Position numbers and translations under genes: made by a program | From: Vermamoeba vermiformis | Lineage: Eukaryota; Tubulinea; Echinamoebida | Assembly (NCBI GenBank): GCA_045837725.1 | Contig: JBEWZL010000083.1 | Coordinates: 62,001-126,000, forward strand | Direction of reading: 5' to 3' | DNA: 64,000 nucleotides | The notes under the pieces: generated by a model | What the model saw: only the letters and a program-made list of their open reading frames with translations | Databases searched by the model: none | What the model was told of the DNA's origin: nothing | Shown here: positions 24,991 through 36,116 of the stretch, piece by piece | Position numbering within the stretch: the stretch's first letter is position 1 | Layout of the letters: each line of letters opens with the position of its first letter

Positions 24991-25222
24991 CCTTGAAAAT
25001 GAAATTCATTTATCTTGTATTGTATTATTTAGATTAAAAAATATAGTAGAAGTAGAAAATAAAGAAAAATATTGTTAATTTATGCTGAGTTGTACTCACC
25101 GATCGATTTTAGCGATGACATTATCTTTGACACTTTGACACCACGTTGACTCATTTTAAAATGAGTCAGTTGATTCAACAAAGGCCCCCGCCAATACCAC
25201 AAATAAACCTCTCGTTAATTGC

Positions 25223-25895
25223 ATGGAGAAGATCCCTTGGACAAATGCCGCTCACTTAAAGCTTGGACACGCTGAAATCGAGTCTTGCTACGGCGTGGAA
25301 GTAAGTTATTTTTTTTCTAGGAATATCCGCGCAATTTACTATAGTAAAATTACATCATACGTAGCTAATTATTTGAATAAATTGTACAGGGTCGGGATGT
25401 GTTCCTCAATTATTTGGATCTAACCGCTTCGAAAGAAGATCTCGTGGCTGAAATACTTAAATACGGCCTTATAATGACCGCTATTACTAAATTTTCGACT
25501 GTTGTCAAAAAGGTAACGCTATCAGATCGAGTTCCAAAATTAGATCACTTCTAAATCCGCCTAATCTTCCTGTTAGGCCTCGGCAATTGGTTCAGGAGCA
25601 ATATGGACTAATTATACTAGTCATCCAATACCTATTACTGTCACTGCCGATGTCGCTGAAAGGTAAAAAAGATTTGCCGACAATTTCGTTAACTGAATCT
25701 TCTTACGTTAGGCTCGTGGACTTAATTATAGCAGATAGAAAGTTAATGGTAGTTGATTTGACCTTGACTTCATTGTTTGATCCGATGTGGCAACGATTTC
25801 CTGGTTGGGAGAATGCGAACGGATTGCGGATCTTCTTAATTCTCTCAAACAAAAAGAAGAATTATTATGAGAAGTACTTGCAAAAAAGGTACTAG
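25223..25895 (+). CDS. hypothetical protein, four exons
   Basis: ATG at 25223 (MEKIPWTNAAHLKLGHAEIE). Clean GT-AG junctions in phase join four exons: 25223-about 25300, about 25390-25511, about 25576-25662 and about 25712-25889. The protein is about 155 residues and ends YEKYLQKRY, or YLQKRNEGYN if a 29-nt intron is removed. No signal peptide, no membrane helix, no motif I know. Highlights: GRDVFLNYLDLTASKEDLV, SAIGSGAIWTNYTSHPIPIT, VDLIIADRKLMVVDLTLTS. Four splice junctions that all keep frame argue that it is a real gene. Confidence 0.55.
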
Positions 25896-25968
25896 ATGCG
25901 TTAATTATCTTCCTTAGAAACGAGGGTTATAACTAATTCGCGGATGTAGATCAAATACGAAACATGGA

Positions 25969-26187
25969 TTGGAGGTTTCTGCAGTAGTAGCATTCTGTCT
26001 GCTACTGCTTCCTATTGGAGCGGTGCTTAAAATAGTCGGCAAGAAGATGTCCTTGTACGGCGATTGCGATTACGATTGGAATCAGCTTTTTCCAGCTGAA
26101 TCTGGTGTTCCTTTGCCGACAATGACGGATCTGGATGTTGATCTCTTAAGAAACTACGTTGTTTGTAGTAAAAAATACAATTATTGA
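25969..26187 (+). other. short open frame with a hydrophobic N-terminus
   Basis: An open stretch encodes SAVVAFCLLLLPIGAVLKIV then a soluble part (DCDYDWNQLFPAESGVPLPT) and ends at 26187. It lacks an in-frame ATG near its start. It may be the last exon of an unrecognised gene, or a remnant. A frame-compatible link to the preceding hypothetical gene was not found. Between 26188 and 26375 nothing else is visible. Confidence 0.3.
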
Positions 26188-26375
26188 ATGAATAAGGTCA
26201 TACGGCAACCGAACACTCGGCTATTTTTAGAGTCAAGCAGATTCAAGACTATTTCAGCGACAGAAACATACTGATAGCGTAGATAGGGCTCTAATAAGAT
26301 CTTTAATAAATTCACATTTAGGGCTCAAGAGAAGTCATTTTTGATTTTTTTGTTTCAATTTCAGTCAGCTCAACA

Positions 26376-28552
26376 ATGCTAGCGCGCAGTGGAAGCCCAA
26401 CAAATCGAAGTGCAAGTCCGAATAGAAAACGATCATTTGATGGACTCGAGCGAGGTGATATTATTCGCATCGAAGAGATCTTTAGAAGGCAGTTAATTGA
26501 ACGACAAACAAACACCATCTTGATCGAGGACAAAGGACTCAGCATTTTTTACGTTAGTACGTATATTAATACTTAACGTTATTTTTACTATACCATTAAC
26601 CGTACTGAATTCAATTAACGAGTTATTGTAGAATATTTTTACGTGAATTTAATTTATTGAATTATTTTTGAGCGGTTAATGCAAGAATTCAATCTTGATC
26701 TTATAAAAAATAATGACTGTATGAATAGACATCTGTAATTAAAATCAATAGCGATTAATTTATCAAGGTGGCTTCTTGTCATTACTAAATTAATTAATTT
26801 TTAATTTATAATTATTTAGCTGACGAATTTTGGGCTAAATTACAAGAAGATTTATCCAAATTAAAACCAAAGCCTAAATATGGACAAAATGAAGCTGCAA
26901 GTGACGAAGAAGATCCGGATGCCAAGCCCCCAGAAGTCGAGATCTTAAATATCAGCAATAACAATTTAACGGCCAAAGATATTTTCTCGCTGGAGAAATT
27001 TCCTAATTTGGTAGAATTCAAAGCGCACAGCAACAATATCAGAGCGGTGCCAGCTGGCATTGAAAATTTCACGAAACTGCAGCGATTGGATCTGTCAAAC
27101 AATAATATCGCAGCATTGAAGGGCATTGATGGACTGACTTCATTATTAAGATTAAATTGTGGCAAAAATAGAATCGAGACATTACCGGACAAATTAGGAA
27201 ATTTGCAAAAGTTGAAATATTTACGGCTCGGAGCTAACGGACTGACAAAAATCAAAATGGTGATGAATTTGACGAATTTGTTGGAATTAGATTTAAATAG
27301 CAACAAAATTACAAAAATTCCGCAAAGTATTGGAAATTTAATCAAATTGGAGCGATTGGAGCTGAACAACAACAAATTGACAGCATTGCCTTCAGAAATT
27401 GGAGCATTAACGAGCCTAAATTACTTGAATATTAGCAATAATCAGATTGTTAAATTACCCGAAGAAATTTGCCAATTGGCGAACTTGCAAGATCTGATCT
27501 TAAAACAAAACAAATTGATCGGCTTGCCTGACCGATTTTCCAGCATGAAATCGCTTAGAAGAATATTCGCGGAACAAAATAAGATAGAAGAGTTACCAGC
27601 GTCAATAGGAGACCTAGAATCATTAACTGAGCTGGATGTAAGCGACAATCAGTTGACGATCGTCGATCAGAAAATATTGGATCTGTTTGAAAAGAACTTA
27701 CAATCACTTAATATCAGTCACAATAATATAACAACACTTCCGCCGGTCAAAGAGAACCATATAACAGCAGTCTCAAAACGGCAGATCAGATTTCAATTCC
27801 ACTTCAATTTTTTTATCGACGCTCCGATGCCTCTGCACCACATGATGTTCACCGAATCAATTCCGGACAAAATTCTCGATCATTTGTTTATTTCAAATGC
27901 ATTGGCTGCGTCTAATCAACGAGCGCTGAAAACTTTGGGCATTACGCACGTGATCTGCGCTGCATTCGAAGAAGATGCAACAAAATTTCCAGTAAGTACA
28001 TCATATATAACGCATAATACACTATTATTATTCAAATTTTTCGTACTGGAAATAAAATTGATAAAATATTTCCTTTTAGGGAATAACGCATAAAGTAATG
28101 AACTGGAACGATATACATACTCAATTAGTGCTCGAACACTTTGACGTTGCCTTAAAGTTCATTGAAGGAGCTGTTAGTAAGGGCGGCAAGGTCTTAGTTC
28201 ATTGGTAAGATCCGCATCTGAAATTTCAAACCGTTACTGACCCTTATTCTCCATTCTATAGCCAAGCCGGTATTTCTCGAAGGTAATATAAGCCATGTAC
28301 TATCGATATACATCTATTCTAACCTTTATCGTAGCGCCACTATCGTGATCAGTTGGCTCATGTACGCTGAAAAGATGCGCTTTAAAGAAGCCCTGCATTT
28401 TGTCAAAGAACGGCGCCCGATTGTTAATCCTAATATGGGTTTCACTCAACAGCTGTAAGTACTAACCTACACGTGTAATTAAATCAAAATTATTAATCGA
28501 CTTTTCCGGATGCAGGTTACAATACGAAGACATGTTGTTTAAAGGCAAATAA
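26376..28552 (+). CDS. leucine-rich repeat + dual-specificity phosphatase fusion (MPL-like MAPK phosphatase)
   Basis: Exon 1 (26376 to about 26555) encodes a Ser/Arg-rich N-terminus. The long exon from 26820 to about 27990 encodes about twelve leucine-rich repeats of the LxxLxLxxNxIxxLP type and the start of the phosphatase domain (PLHHMMFTESIPDKI, LKTLGITHVICA). The rest of the domain lies on small exons: WNDIHTQLVLEHFDVALKF (candidate general acid Asp), then the catalytic loop HCQAGISRSAT (HCxxGxSR), then FVKERRPIVNPNMGFTQQL. The residues QAGISR sit on a 21-nt microexon, 28262-28282. The order LRR then DSP matches the MPL phosphatases of Dictyostelium, which act on MAP kinase. The catalytic Cys and Arg are present, so it should be active. 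The stop is TAA at 28550-28552. Confidence 0.9.
28262..28282 (+). other. 21-nt microexon encoding the phosphatase catalytic loop
   Basis: Part of the LRR-DSP gene. The preceding exon ends GTT CAT TG at 28204, the microexon supplies C CAA GCC GGT ATT TCT CGA AG and the next exon starts C GCC ACT. Spliced, they give HCQAGISRSAT exactly. Both flanking introns are canonical and about 55 nt long. Confidence 0.9.
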
Positions 28553-28583
28553 AATGGCTTAATTGTATATACTATACGTCATA

Positions 28584-31500
28584 TTACATTTCTATGTCGA
28601 TTCCTTTCGGTGCAGTCGGCTCTGTAATCTCCCAGCATTGCGTCTGTTCATTGAACTTCTCGAAGACCATAATTGACGCACCACGAAATCCTTCGTCCAA
28701 GCGACGACTATAATATGCCATTAATATGAGTAATAATACTTACGTTTTGTTTAAACAAGTGGTACTAATTATTCACTCGAAATTCTGAGAAAATAATTCT
28801 TAACTTACGTAATGATCTGACAAGGCTTCTCATTTAAGTTATCGCTGGAGAACGTGAATGGCGCTACCGTATCGGTATGTTTGCGCCAGTACTTCAAGAA
28901 AGTGGGCGTAATTATTTTAGCAGCACCGTCAGCTTTGTTTTGTCCGTAATAGCTAGTGCGCGAATGCGCGCCAATGAATGTAATGCGATTGGACTTGTTC
29001 TTGAGATGCTCGTAGCTTTCATTCCAAGTATAATGATTTGTTTGAGCCCTAGCAATGAAATTTTGTTTATAATCGTACGAAAGTGGATGTGGTTTAGAAT
29101 TTTCAATCATAACGTACCTTGGAGCTTCTGCAGCAGGGATCTCGTAATAGCTAATAGCTGACAAGTCTCCTAACTCGCATTTGAGTGTTTCTCGTGCAAA
29201 CTTGGTCAGATCCAACGGATTAAGTTTCGTGACTTGCACCGTTGGCGAACCCTATAATAATAACAGGTTAATTTTACTATTAATCTAAATTAGATAATTA
29301 TTTACCGTGAATACTACTACGCTCATAGGCTTTTCCAAATAATGATGAAGGAAATCGAATACAATCAAAGCCCTAATAAAGTTGAATTATTACCAAATAA
29401 GGAAATAATAACAAATTGACAAAAGTTCGTACGTATCACCCACGACAATCGAACCGTTAGGCAAGCAGGCTATTTTGACTTCATCTTTGTTAAAACTCGG
29501 AACATATTTGGTGCACAACAAGGTGAAGTCCTTAGTCATGTCAAATATGGCTATAAATCCGCCTGAATTGCTGTGGTAGCTTCGATGGGCCTCGAGGAGC
29601 CTAGCAGACACGACTAACTTCCACTTGTCGATCGAAACACCTGTGAACTAAAAAATACAAACAAACGTCAGGTTGGCATTTCGCGCATATCTTTGCAAAA
29701 ATTTGTTTCAAATTTCCAAAAATAGTAATATTTGCAACGTACCTTAAATTTCTGAGTCGTTTTGAAGATTTTCATGCCGATTGATTTGAGCAATTTTGCA
29801 TTAGGATCGTTCAAGTCGTACACGAACACTTCTGATTCTGTAATGAACGCGATCTAGTAGAGAAACATTATTAATAACGATCATAGTATGAATAATATGA
29901 CCCCGCACCTTATCGTCGAACAAACAGAATGAATATTGTGTCGATTGATGTGGAAATGATTTTTCAACCAGTCCACTCGTCAAGCTGACAAAAATAGTCT
30001 CGTCACTTTCACCGACACTCATGATGGCATAGTGTTTCTAAATAAGGAAATTAATTAATTAACAAACACTGATTGCCGTCTTTTTGTTCCATACGTAAAA
30101 TCCAATGACCACGTCACCCACGCAATCGAGAATTATTTCATGAATCAGCTCGCCATTCGTGACATTCCACACTTCAATGATGAACTTGTCACAACCTTGG
30201 CGCACAGCACTAACAACATTATAATAAGTCAATATCATTGTGAAATAAATAAAAATAACGTACGTGTTCCTGTCGTAGATCAACAGTTGAGCAGATCCAT
30301 CCAAATTGGGAAGTCCTGTCATCATTCTCGCAGGAGCGCGCAGTGTGTGCCAAGGATCGTCTAGATCAGCACGAACGAATTTGTTCTTGCGTGCTAAAAT
30401 AAGTAGAAAATTGATGTTAGAACAATCGTGGGCACCGTGATAGATATTGTTTGACACTTATTTAGTTCAGTGAACGGAGAGAAAGATATTTCGTAGCAAA
30501 TATTTTTTCACACGTGTCAAAAATGTCAGTGCTTTAAGTTGACACCGTACTTATTTTGATGGCATCTTTCAGCGGAATTTCGTCATTGACATTGCAATAC
30601 ACTTCATCCCACTGCCAATCTGCAAATTGAGTTGATTTGGGGACCACGCGCACTCCATTAATCAATTGCACGCCGTAATACGTCTCTTTTTCAACTCCAC
30701 CCGCACCCAAGTCAATCACTACTGTCTTATCCAATGACGTACTCGATCCATATGACCTGCATATTATTGTCATCAATTAACATAATTATGTTGGTGCTGT
30801 CTTGAACGGATCCGATCCAGAATTTAATTTCAATTTCCGTAAATTATGTTATACACTACTATTAATACGTACGAGTGGTGCACCTTCTCTTTGGTGAGCG
30901 CGATTAAATTGCCGTGCTGACTCCACTTGTATTGAAATGACGTGCGTGACCGGCCTGAATCGTACTCCTGACTCAGCACTTGCATCCAACAACTGAAATA
31001 GTATTATGACTTAATATATTAAGTAGTAATCATGTCAGTATTATAACGATCACTTACTCGCCCTTGGCCATCTGTTGCTCAATGAGGTGTTGTTTGAACA
31101 CTTCTTCGCGTGCATTGAAAGTGGACAGATCGACATTGGGCGGCAAGACGTAGCGGTGTTGATAGGCGTGCTGCGTCATATGAAGGTTATTTTTGGTTTT
31201 ATAATGAATTTAATGCAGCATATAAGCGAGAATAGTAAATGCTAGTAAGTTAACGGAATCCAAGAAATTCATTATGTCGGAAATTTCGTTAATTGACGAA
31301 CTAACAGTTAAAAATAGCGTTACGTCGATACTATTAATACTACGATTATTATTGTACATCATTCATGTCAATTAATAATAATTACAGCTTTTAAATACCT
31401 GAAATACTCGGACTGAGGTTTGAAGCCATAATTTGCAAGAAATAATGACTTTTGCTAACGAGGGAGGGTCTAAGTGCATTAATATTAATTCCAGCACCTC

Positions 31501-31776
31501 TGGTGGAAACAATCCATTGGGAATAAGCGGATCTACGACCTCAAAAGGACTCTAAAACATTAAACGTCAATTAAATAATTATGAAAAAGGAACTATTTGT
31601 ACCTTGATGGCCTCCAACCGTTTATGTAGATACCCATAATCCTGTTTTTATAATTATTAAAATTTTCGGTGCTTTTTCAAGACATCCAGGTCTTTGCCGA
31701 ATAAAGATCTTGCGTCTCGATGGCTGCCTAGTACCTGTTTACCGTAAGTGCGCGGTGTTGATTTTCCTTGGCCCAT
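28584..31776 (-). CDS. F-box protein with beta-propeller-like body
   Basis: The 5' exons encode MGQGKSTPRTYGKQ, a possible N-myristoylation start (MGxxxS), then DYGYLHKRLEAIK and an F-box helix set (FPPEVLELILMHLDPPSLAK, VIISCKLWLQ). After a long gap (about 31400 to 31190) the coding sequence resumes at THQAYQHR-like sequence around 31180 (TQHAYQHRYVLPPNVDL) and runs through about twelve exons to the TAA at 28584. The body has repeated hydrophobic strands such as KFIIEVWNVTNGELIHEI, AFITESEVFVYDLNDPN and GGFIAIFDMTKDFTLL, as in WD or kelch-type propellers, but no strict WD signature. F-box plus propeller suggests an SCF ubiquitin-ligase substrate receptor. The F-box exons could instead be a separate small gene, because the joining intron was not resolved. 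Confidence 0.55.
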
Positions 31777-31941
31777 TGTTGTTAGTTAGGCTTAACTAGT
31801 TATTTAGAATTGAATGAACGGTCGATCCAAATTCCGGGTGTCTTTGATTGTTGACCAAGTTTGACCATTTTTTATTTACGTAAATACTATGTCAGTAATA
31901 ATACATGACTATATGTGCAATTTTAATTTAAGAATAATATT

Positions 31942-33900
31942 TTATCGCTGACGCTGAGCGATTCTGAATTTGAATCGAATGAACAGAACGGCAAACACGA
32001 TCCAAGCAGCTAAAATGACAGCTAATAAGACAGCACCAACAGCCCATGCCCAAGGCTCAATAGTGACGGTATTATCGGAAGGTGCAGCGGTTGGAATCGG
32101 ATCTGGTACAGGAACTTCAGGCACAAAATCGAGTGGTACATCCACATTGGCGGAAAAATAATCCACGGGCTGCATATCCTCTTGAGTGTATGGAGGTAAG
32201 AGTAATTGATAAGACAGTTCCATCAGCATATTAAATTGGATCGCTCCATAGTCGACACGGCTGACCCGAGTGTGCCACACCAAATAGCGGCCTGATGGAT
32301 CTACTTCAGGTCGAAATTTGGCGTTGTATATTCCACTATAAAATGCCGTCGGAGACTGCACTAGGACATCACTTGGAGTACTGCTTAATCTAAATACAAT
32401 GATAATTAGGATTTGAATCTGGATCGAGTTTGCCTTCCGTAGTTCGTAAAAGCTTCTTTCTATAGCAATAGTATATAGCTTACTTGAAGCATATAATCTC
32501 GTTGTTGCGCGAATACTCGAGGTCATATATATAGCTCGCGCCACAAGCGAATTGCTGATCCAAAGAGACGCCCTCCTTAGAATTACGCCAAGTTAGTTCT
32601 CGAGGTCCGGCCTCTGTATAATATCATTGAAGTATTAATCTTGAAGAGTCGCAATTTCTTCGAATAAATAAAGAAAATAAAACTTAGATCTCATTTTTGT
32701 ACTGACCGTTATGTCCATAGACGAAGTTACGCGTGTTTGTGTCAGCAAACGTAAATGCGTAAATTAAATATCCTCCCGATGCAATCGAAGGTTCAAAAGC
32801 AGTCGCTTTGCTCAAGTCTGCGTAGTTTCTAAATTGAGGAATAATTAAACCAACCAGTCCAAGGCTCTCATGCAATACTTACAGCTCAGATATTACTACT
32901 GATCTATATCCGACGTCCCACGCCCCATCCACGAATTCATAGCCTTTACTTTCGACGATCTGCTCGCTCTGATCCGCTAACTTGACTATTCTCAAGGTAC
33001 CGTTCTTTGGCGCCGTGGACGTGTTCAAATACTTCTCTTGGATAACGAGATACTCTATGCGTATATTAATATACGCTAAGCCTTAGAATTGAAAAAACGT
33101 ACCGCCAGACAGATCGAGCTTGCATTTTATAATATAGTCCGCCTTGCGTGGAATAAGGACTTTGTTGGTGGGAGATGTCACGAAACATCCCAGGGCAGTA
33201 TAATTCGTCAATAAGGTGATGAGTAGCGAGTGCGTATTGTCGTCAGCAGATGAGCTCGCTTGAGTAGCCTCAGTGAAGAAATAATAGCCAGGTTCGTTAG
33301 CTGGAACTTGATTATACGGATACGAAGAGTGGGCTTTGGCGAGTATTCCTACATTAGTCTGCATTGTCCACTAACATTAAGAATTAGATCTGGTCCCAGA
33401 AAAAGGTTTAGAGGTAATTTACTTACCAGTATGCCATCGATATCAAGCATGTAGATTCTATAAGGATCTGTAGCACTACAGTAATACTCTCTTACAGTTT
33501 TCTGCTGTGGACCATCAAAAAAGAATCCATGATCCACAATCTCACCAGTCTTCTTATCGTACGAATAAATTCCTAACATCGGTTTTGGATAACCCGAGTC
33601 GTAGGTAAGGCGCGTACTGACTATTAGTAATTTATCTAAGCCATAAGCTGCGTTGATTGTAGTTCTAGCATCACCGTAGGGAAGAGTGTTGTTGTTGACT
33701 TGATAAATAACCGTATTGTACGGAGGAAATATCGTAGTTGGTTGTGCTATATTAATAGGTAGCAATATTGATGTATTAGCCTCACGAATTATTACATCCT
33801 TCGACGAATCCAAAAATCCACCCTGAGGTTGCGCCAATGAACCTGCGAAACTAAAAATGAATATACAGCAGGAATAAATAATAGCGGTTATTATGGTCAT
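31942..33900 (-). CDS. type I membrane protein with large ectodomain
   Basis: Start at 33900 gives a signal peptide (MTIITAIIYSCCIFIFSFAG); a longer ORF begins at 33972 but lacks a better signal. About 540 residues on about seven exons. The ectodomain has strand-rich stretches (LLIVSTRLTYDSG, MLGIYSYDKKTGEIVDHGFF, YRIYMLDIDGILV, PSIASGGYLIYAFTFAD, PSGRYLVWHTRVSRVDYG), again hinting at a beta-propeller, with N-glycosylation sites. A Pro/Asp linker (VPEVPVPDPIPTAAP) leads to a membrane helix (WAVGAVLLAVILAAWIVFAV) and a tiny basic tail ending QRQR. The strand pattern (YDKKTGEIVDHGFFFDGP) resembles the three secreted tandem proteins at 8.4-13.8 kb (DPKTGAVGDIMETFYYAGP), so this may be a membrane-tethered distant relative. 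Confidence 0.7.
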
Positions 33901-33990
33901 TGGCTCGATATCATAAAATAAATAAAATTTTCTGCTAGAAGATCCAAAAATAGAAAATGCGTAGCAGCTCATTTTTGTTAGCTCCGCAAG

Positions 33991-34350
33991 ATGCCAAACC
34001 TCATCGCTTGCTCTATCATAGTTGTAATAATAGGGTTACCGCGTTCTGACGGTCAGCAATCGCAGTGCAATAATTGGGTACTGGAAGCAACCAAATCCAA
34101 TGCGAACTCGGTTACTGTTGCGGTAATCGTTGCGTAGATACTCTTTCCCCGGCTCTTCAAACACAAGGTAAAAGGGAGAATTGTACTTCATGCAAGACGT
34201 GCAAAGACAACCTTTGCTGCGAGAAAGGGATTTGTTCGAAATGCGTGCGGTACAACAAAAGGCGAATTTAAATGCGGATGCACCAATTCAACTACTTACT
34301 GTATTCCATTTTATATCACTGGAGTTAAATATGAATGCGTTCAAGGTCAG
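33991..34350 (+). pseudogene. relic of a secreted cysteine-rich protein gene
   Basis: It starts with a good signal peptide (MPNLIACSIIVVIIGLP) and continues as dense cysteine-rich coding sequence (CELGYCCGNRCVDTL, NCTSCKTCKDNLCC) to a normal GTAAGT donor at 34351. The coding signal is spread over different frames, so the gene looks broken, unless very small introns are present. No downstream exon was found. The type of protein is not recognised. Confidence 0.5.
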
Positions 34351-34807
34351 GTAAGTGCTGGTCGTCCGATCGGCCACACAGATGCAGCCTGTTGGCATAT
34401 CTATGGGAAGTTGAATAAATGGCGCTATTAGATCTTGTAAATTATTATAATTAAACGAAGGTACTGTTAGAGCTCGAAAAAATAATTAGGAATTATTAAA
34501 ATCAACATGTCACTCCAAAATTCAATAATATTCCTTCGCTTACCGAATGATTGATCGTGAACAAGTAAAATTTTGAGCCATTTATCCCAAAATTTTGTGG
34601 CGTGATCTTCAATGCTCGATCTAGAACTCTGTTCGTCTGTTATTCCTCTTTACATTGGTCTATCTTCAATATCTTGTGCCAGTAATTAAATGGCAATTAC
34701 AGATCAGGACTGAAAAGGGCCAGGCTTGATCGTGTTTCACAATAATGCAGGCAGATAAATAGTAGTTTTTGTAAGATCGAACCTGAAGAACACAAACAAG
34801 ATATACA
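34351..34807. other. intergenic region
   Basis: Downstream of the cysteine-rich relic and upstream of RRP41. AT-rich; no gene or repeat that I can support. Confidence 0.45.
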
Positions 34808-35968
34808 ATGGTAACAAATTAATACTAAATACATTTTCATACGCTAACATGCGCAATTACAGAATAAAGAGTTACTGTCACCCGAAGGACTACGGATTGA
34901 CGGTAGACGTCCTGGAGGTAATTAGAAAATATCATATAAATAGCCATGATGTGTATATAGTTATAGTGAAGCAATTATAATATTATTAGAATTTTTTGAA
35001 CGATAATAATAATTATTGGTTCAGAGTTGAGAAAGATCCGAGCCAAAATGGGCTTATTTAGCCGTGCAGATGGCTCAGCTTATTATGAACAAGGAAATAC
35101 AAAAGTATTAGCTTCAGTTTATGGCCCTAGAGAAGTAAGTTGTGGACTCGATCGGAATTCTTATCACGATCCGTCAAGGTTGGATTACAAGATCCACGAT
35201 TATTTTCATAATGATGCACTCTATATGCTCATTTACCAATATATTATAGGTTACTGGACGAAATCAAGCGTTACACGATCGAGCAATTATTAACTGCGAA
35301 TACAGTATGGCAACTTTCAGCACTGGCGAACGAAAAAAGAAATCAAAAGGAGACAGGTAATTAACCAAAATACATCGATATTAATATTATGCACGGTCTG
35401 TTGATTAACAGGATTAAATACTCGCAGACGATCAACCGAGATCTCGCTCTTACTCAAACAAACCTTTGAAGCAGCAATCATGTCGCATTTATTCCCTCGT
35501 TCACAAATAGACATCTTCGTTCAAGTATTACAAGCTGATGGAGGTAAGTAGCTTAGTCAATGGTTTATTAAGAGTTCTAAGCACATCCAGTACGCGCGCT
35601 AAAATATTCTTTTCTTAGGCACTCGATGCGCTGCTATTAATGCCGCTACATTAGCTTTGATAGACGCAGGTGTTCCTATGAAAGATTTTGTTGTCGCTTG
35701 TGCCGCTGGTTACGTGGATGGAACTCCGATCTTGGATTTGAATTACATGGAGGACTCTTCCGGCAACCCAGATCTGCCCATCGCCATCTTTCCAAAGACA
35801 AACAAAGTTACTATGCTACAAATGGACTCAAAATTGCCATTAGATACGTTAGAAAAGGTTTTGAACTTGGCTGTTACTGGCTGCCAGCAGATTTACCAAA
35901 TGCTCGTAGAAACTGCTCAAAGTTCGTCGCAAGAGTTGCTTGAGAGTCGAGGATTGTTCACTAGCTAG
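34808..35968 (+). CDS. RRP41: exosome complex RNase PH-like subunit RRP41
   Basis: Core-ring subunit of the RNA exosome (3'-5' RNA processing and decay, nucleus and cytoplasm). The initiator ATG (34808-34810) is an exon of its own coding sequence: a GTAACA donor follows at once, and exon 2 (34863-34917) continues NKELLSPEGLRIDGRRPG. Further exons: 35025-35134 (LRKIRAKMG, SAYYEQGNTKVLASVYGP), 35250-35356 (VTGRNQALHDRAIINCEYSM), 35428-35544 (RRSTEISLLLKQTFEAAI), 35619-35968 (TRCAAINAATLALIDAG, CAAGYVDGTPILDLNYMED). All phases agree. About 245 residues, the usual RRP41 length. Eukaryotic RRP41 is generally catalytically inactive within the ring. Confidence 0.93.
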
Positions 35969-36116
35969 TTTTATAATGTTATATAATTTAAAAAGCCTTT
36001 TCAAGACGTTACTTTGTGGTTAGTAACTTTCCAGTACGCGCACTGCACCCGAGCTAGATCTGACGTTCATTCGCGTTTATTTACATTGATCGTAGCATTA
36101 TAATACTATTTTAATA

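Noticed and set aside
26999-27015. CCTAATTTGG at 27002 as a further copy of the intronic motif
   Set aside because: It is coding sequence in a leucine-rich repeat (FPNLVE), so its presence is explained by the protein.
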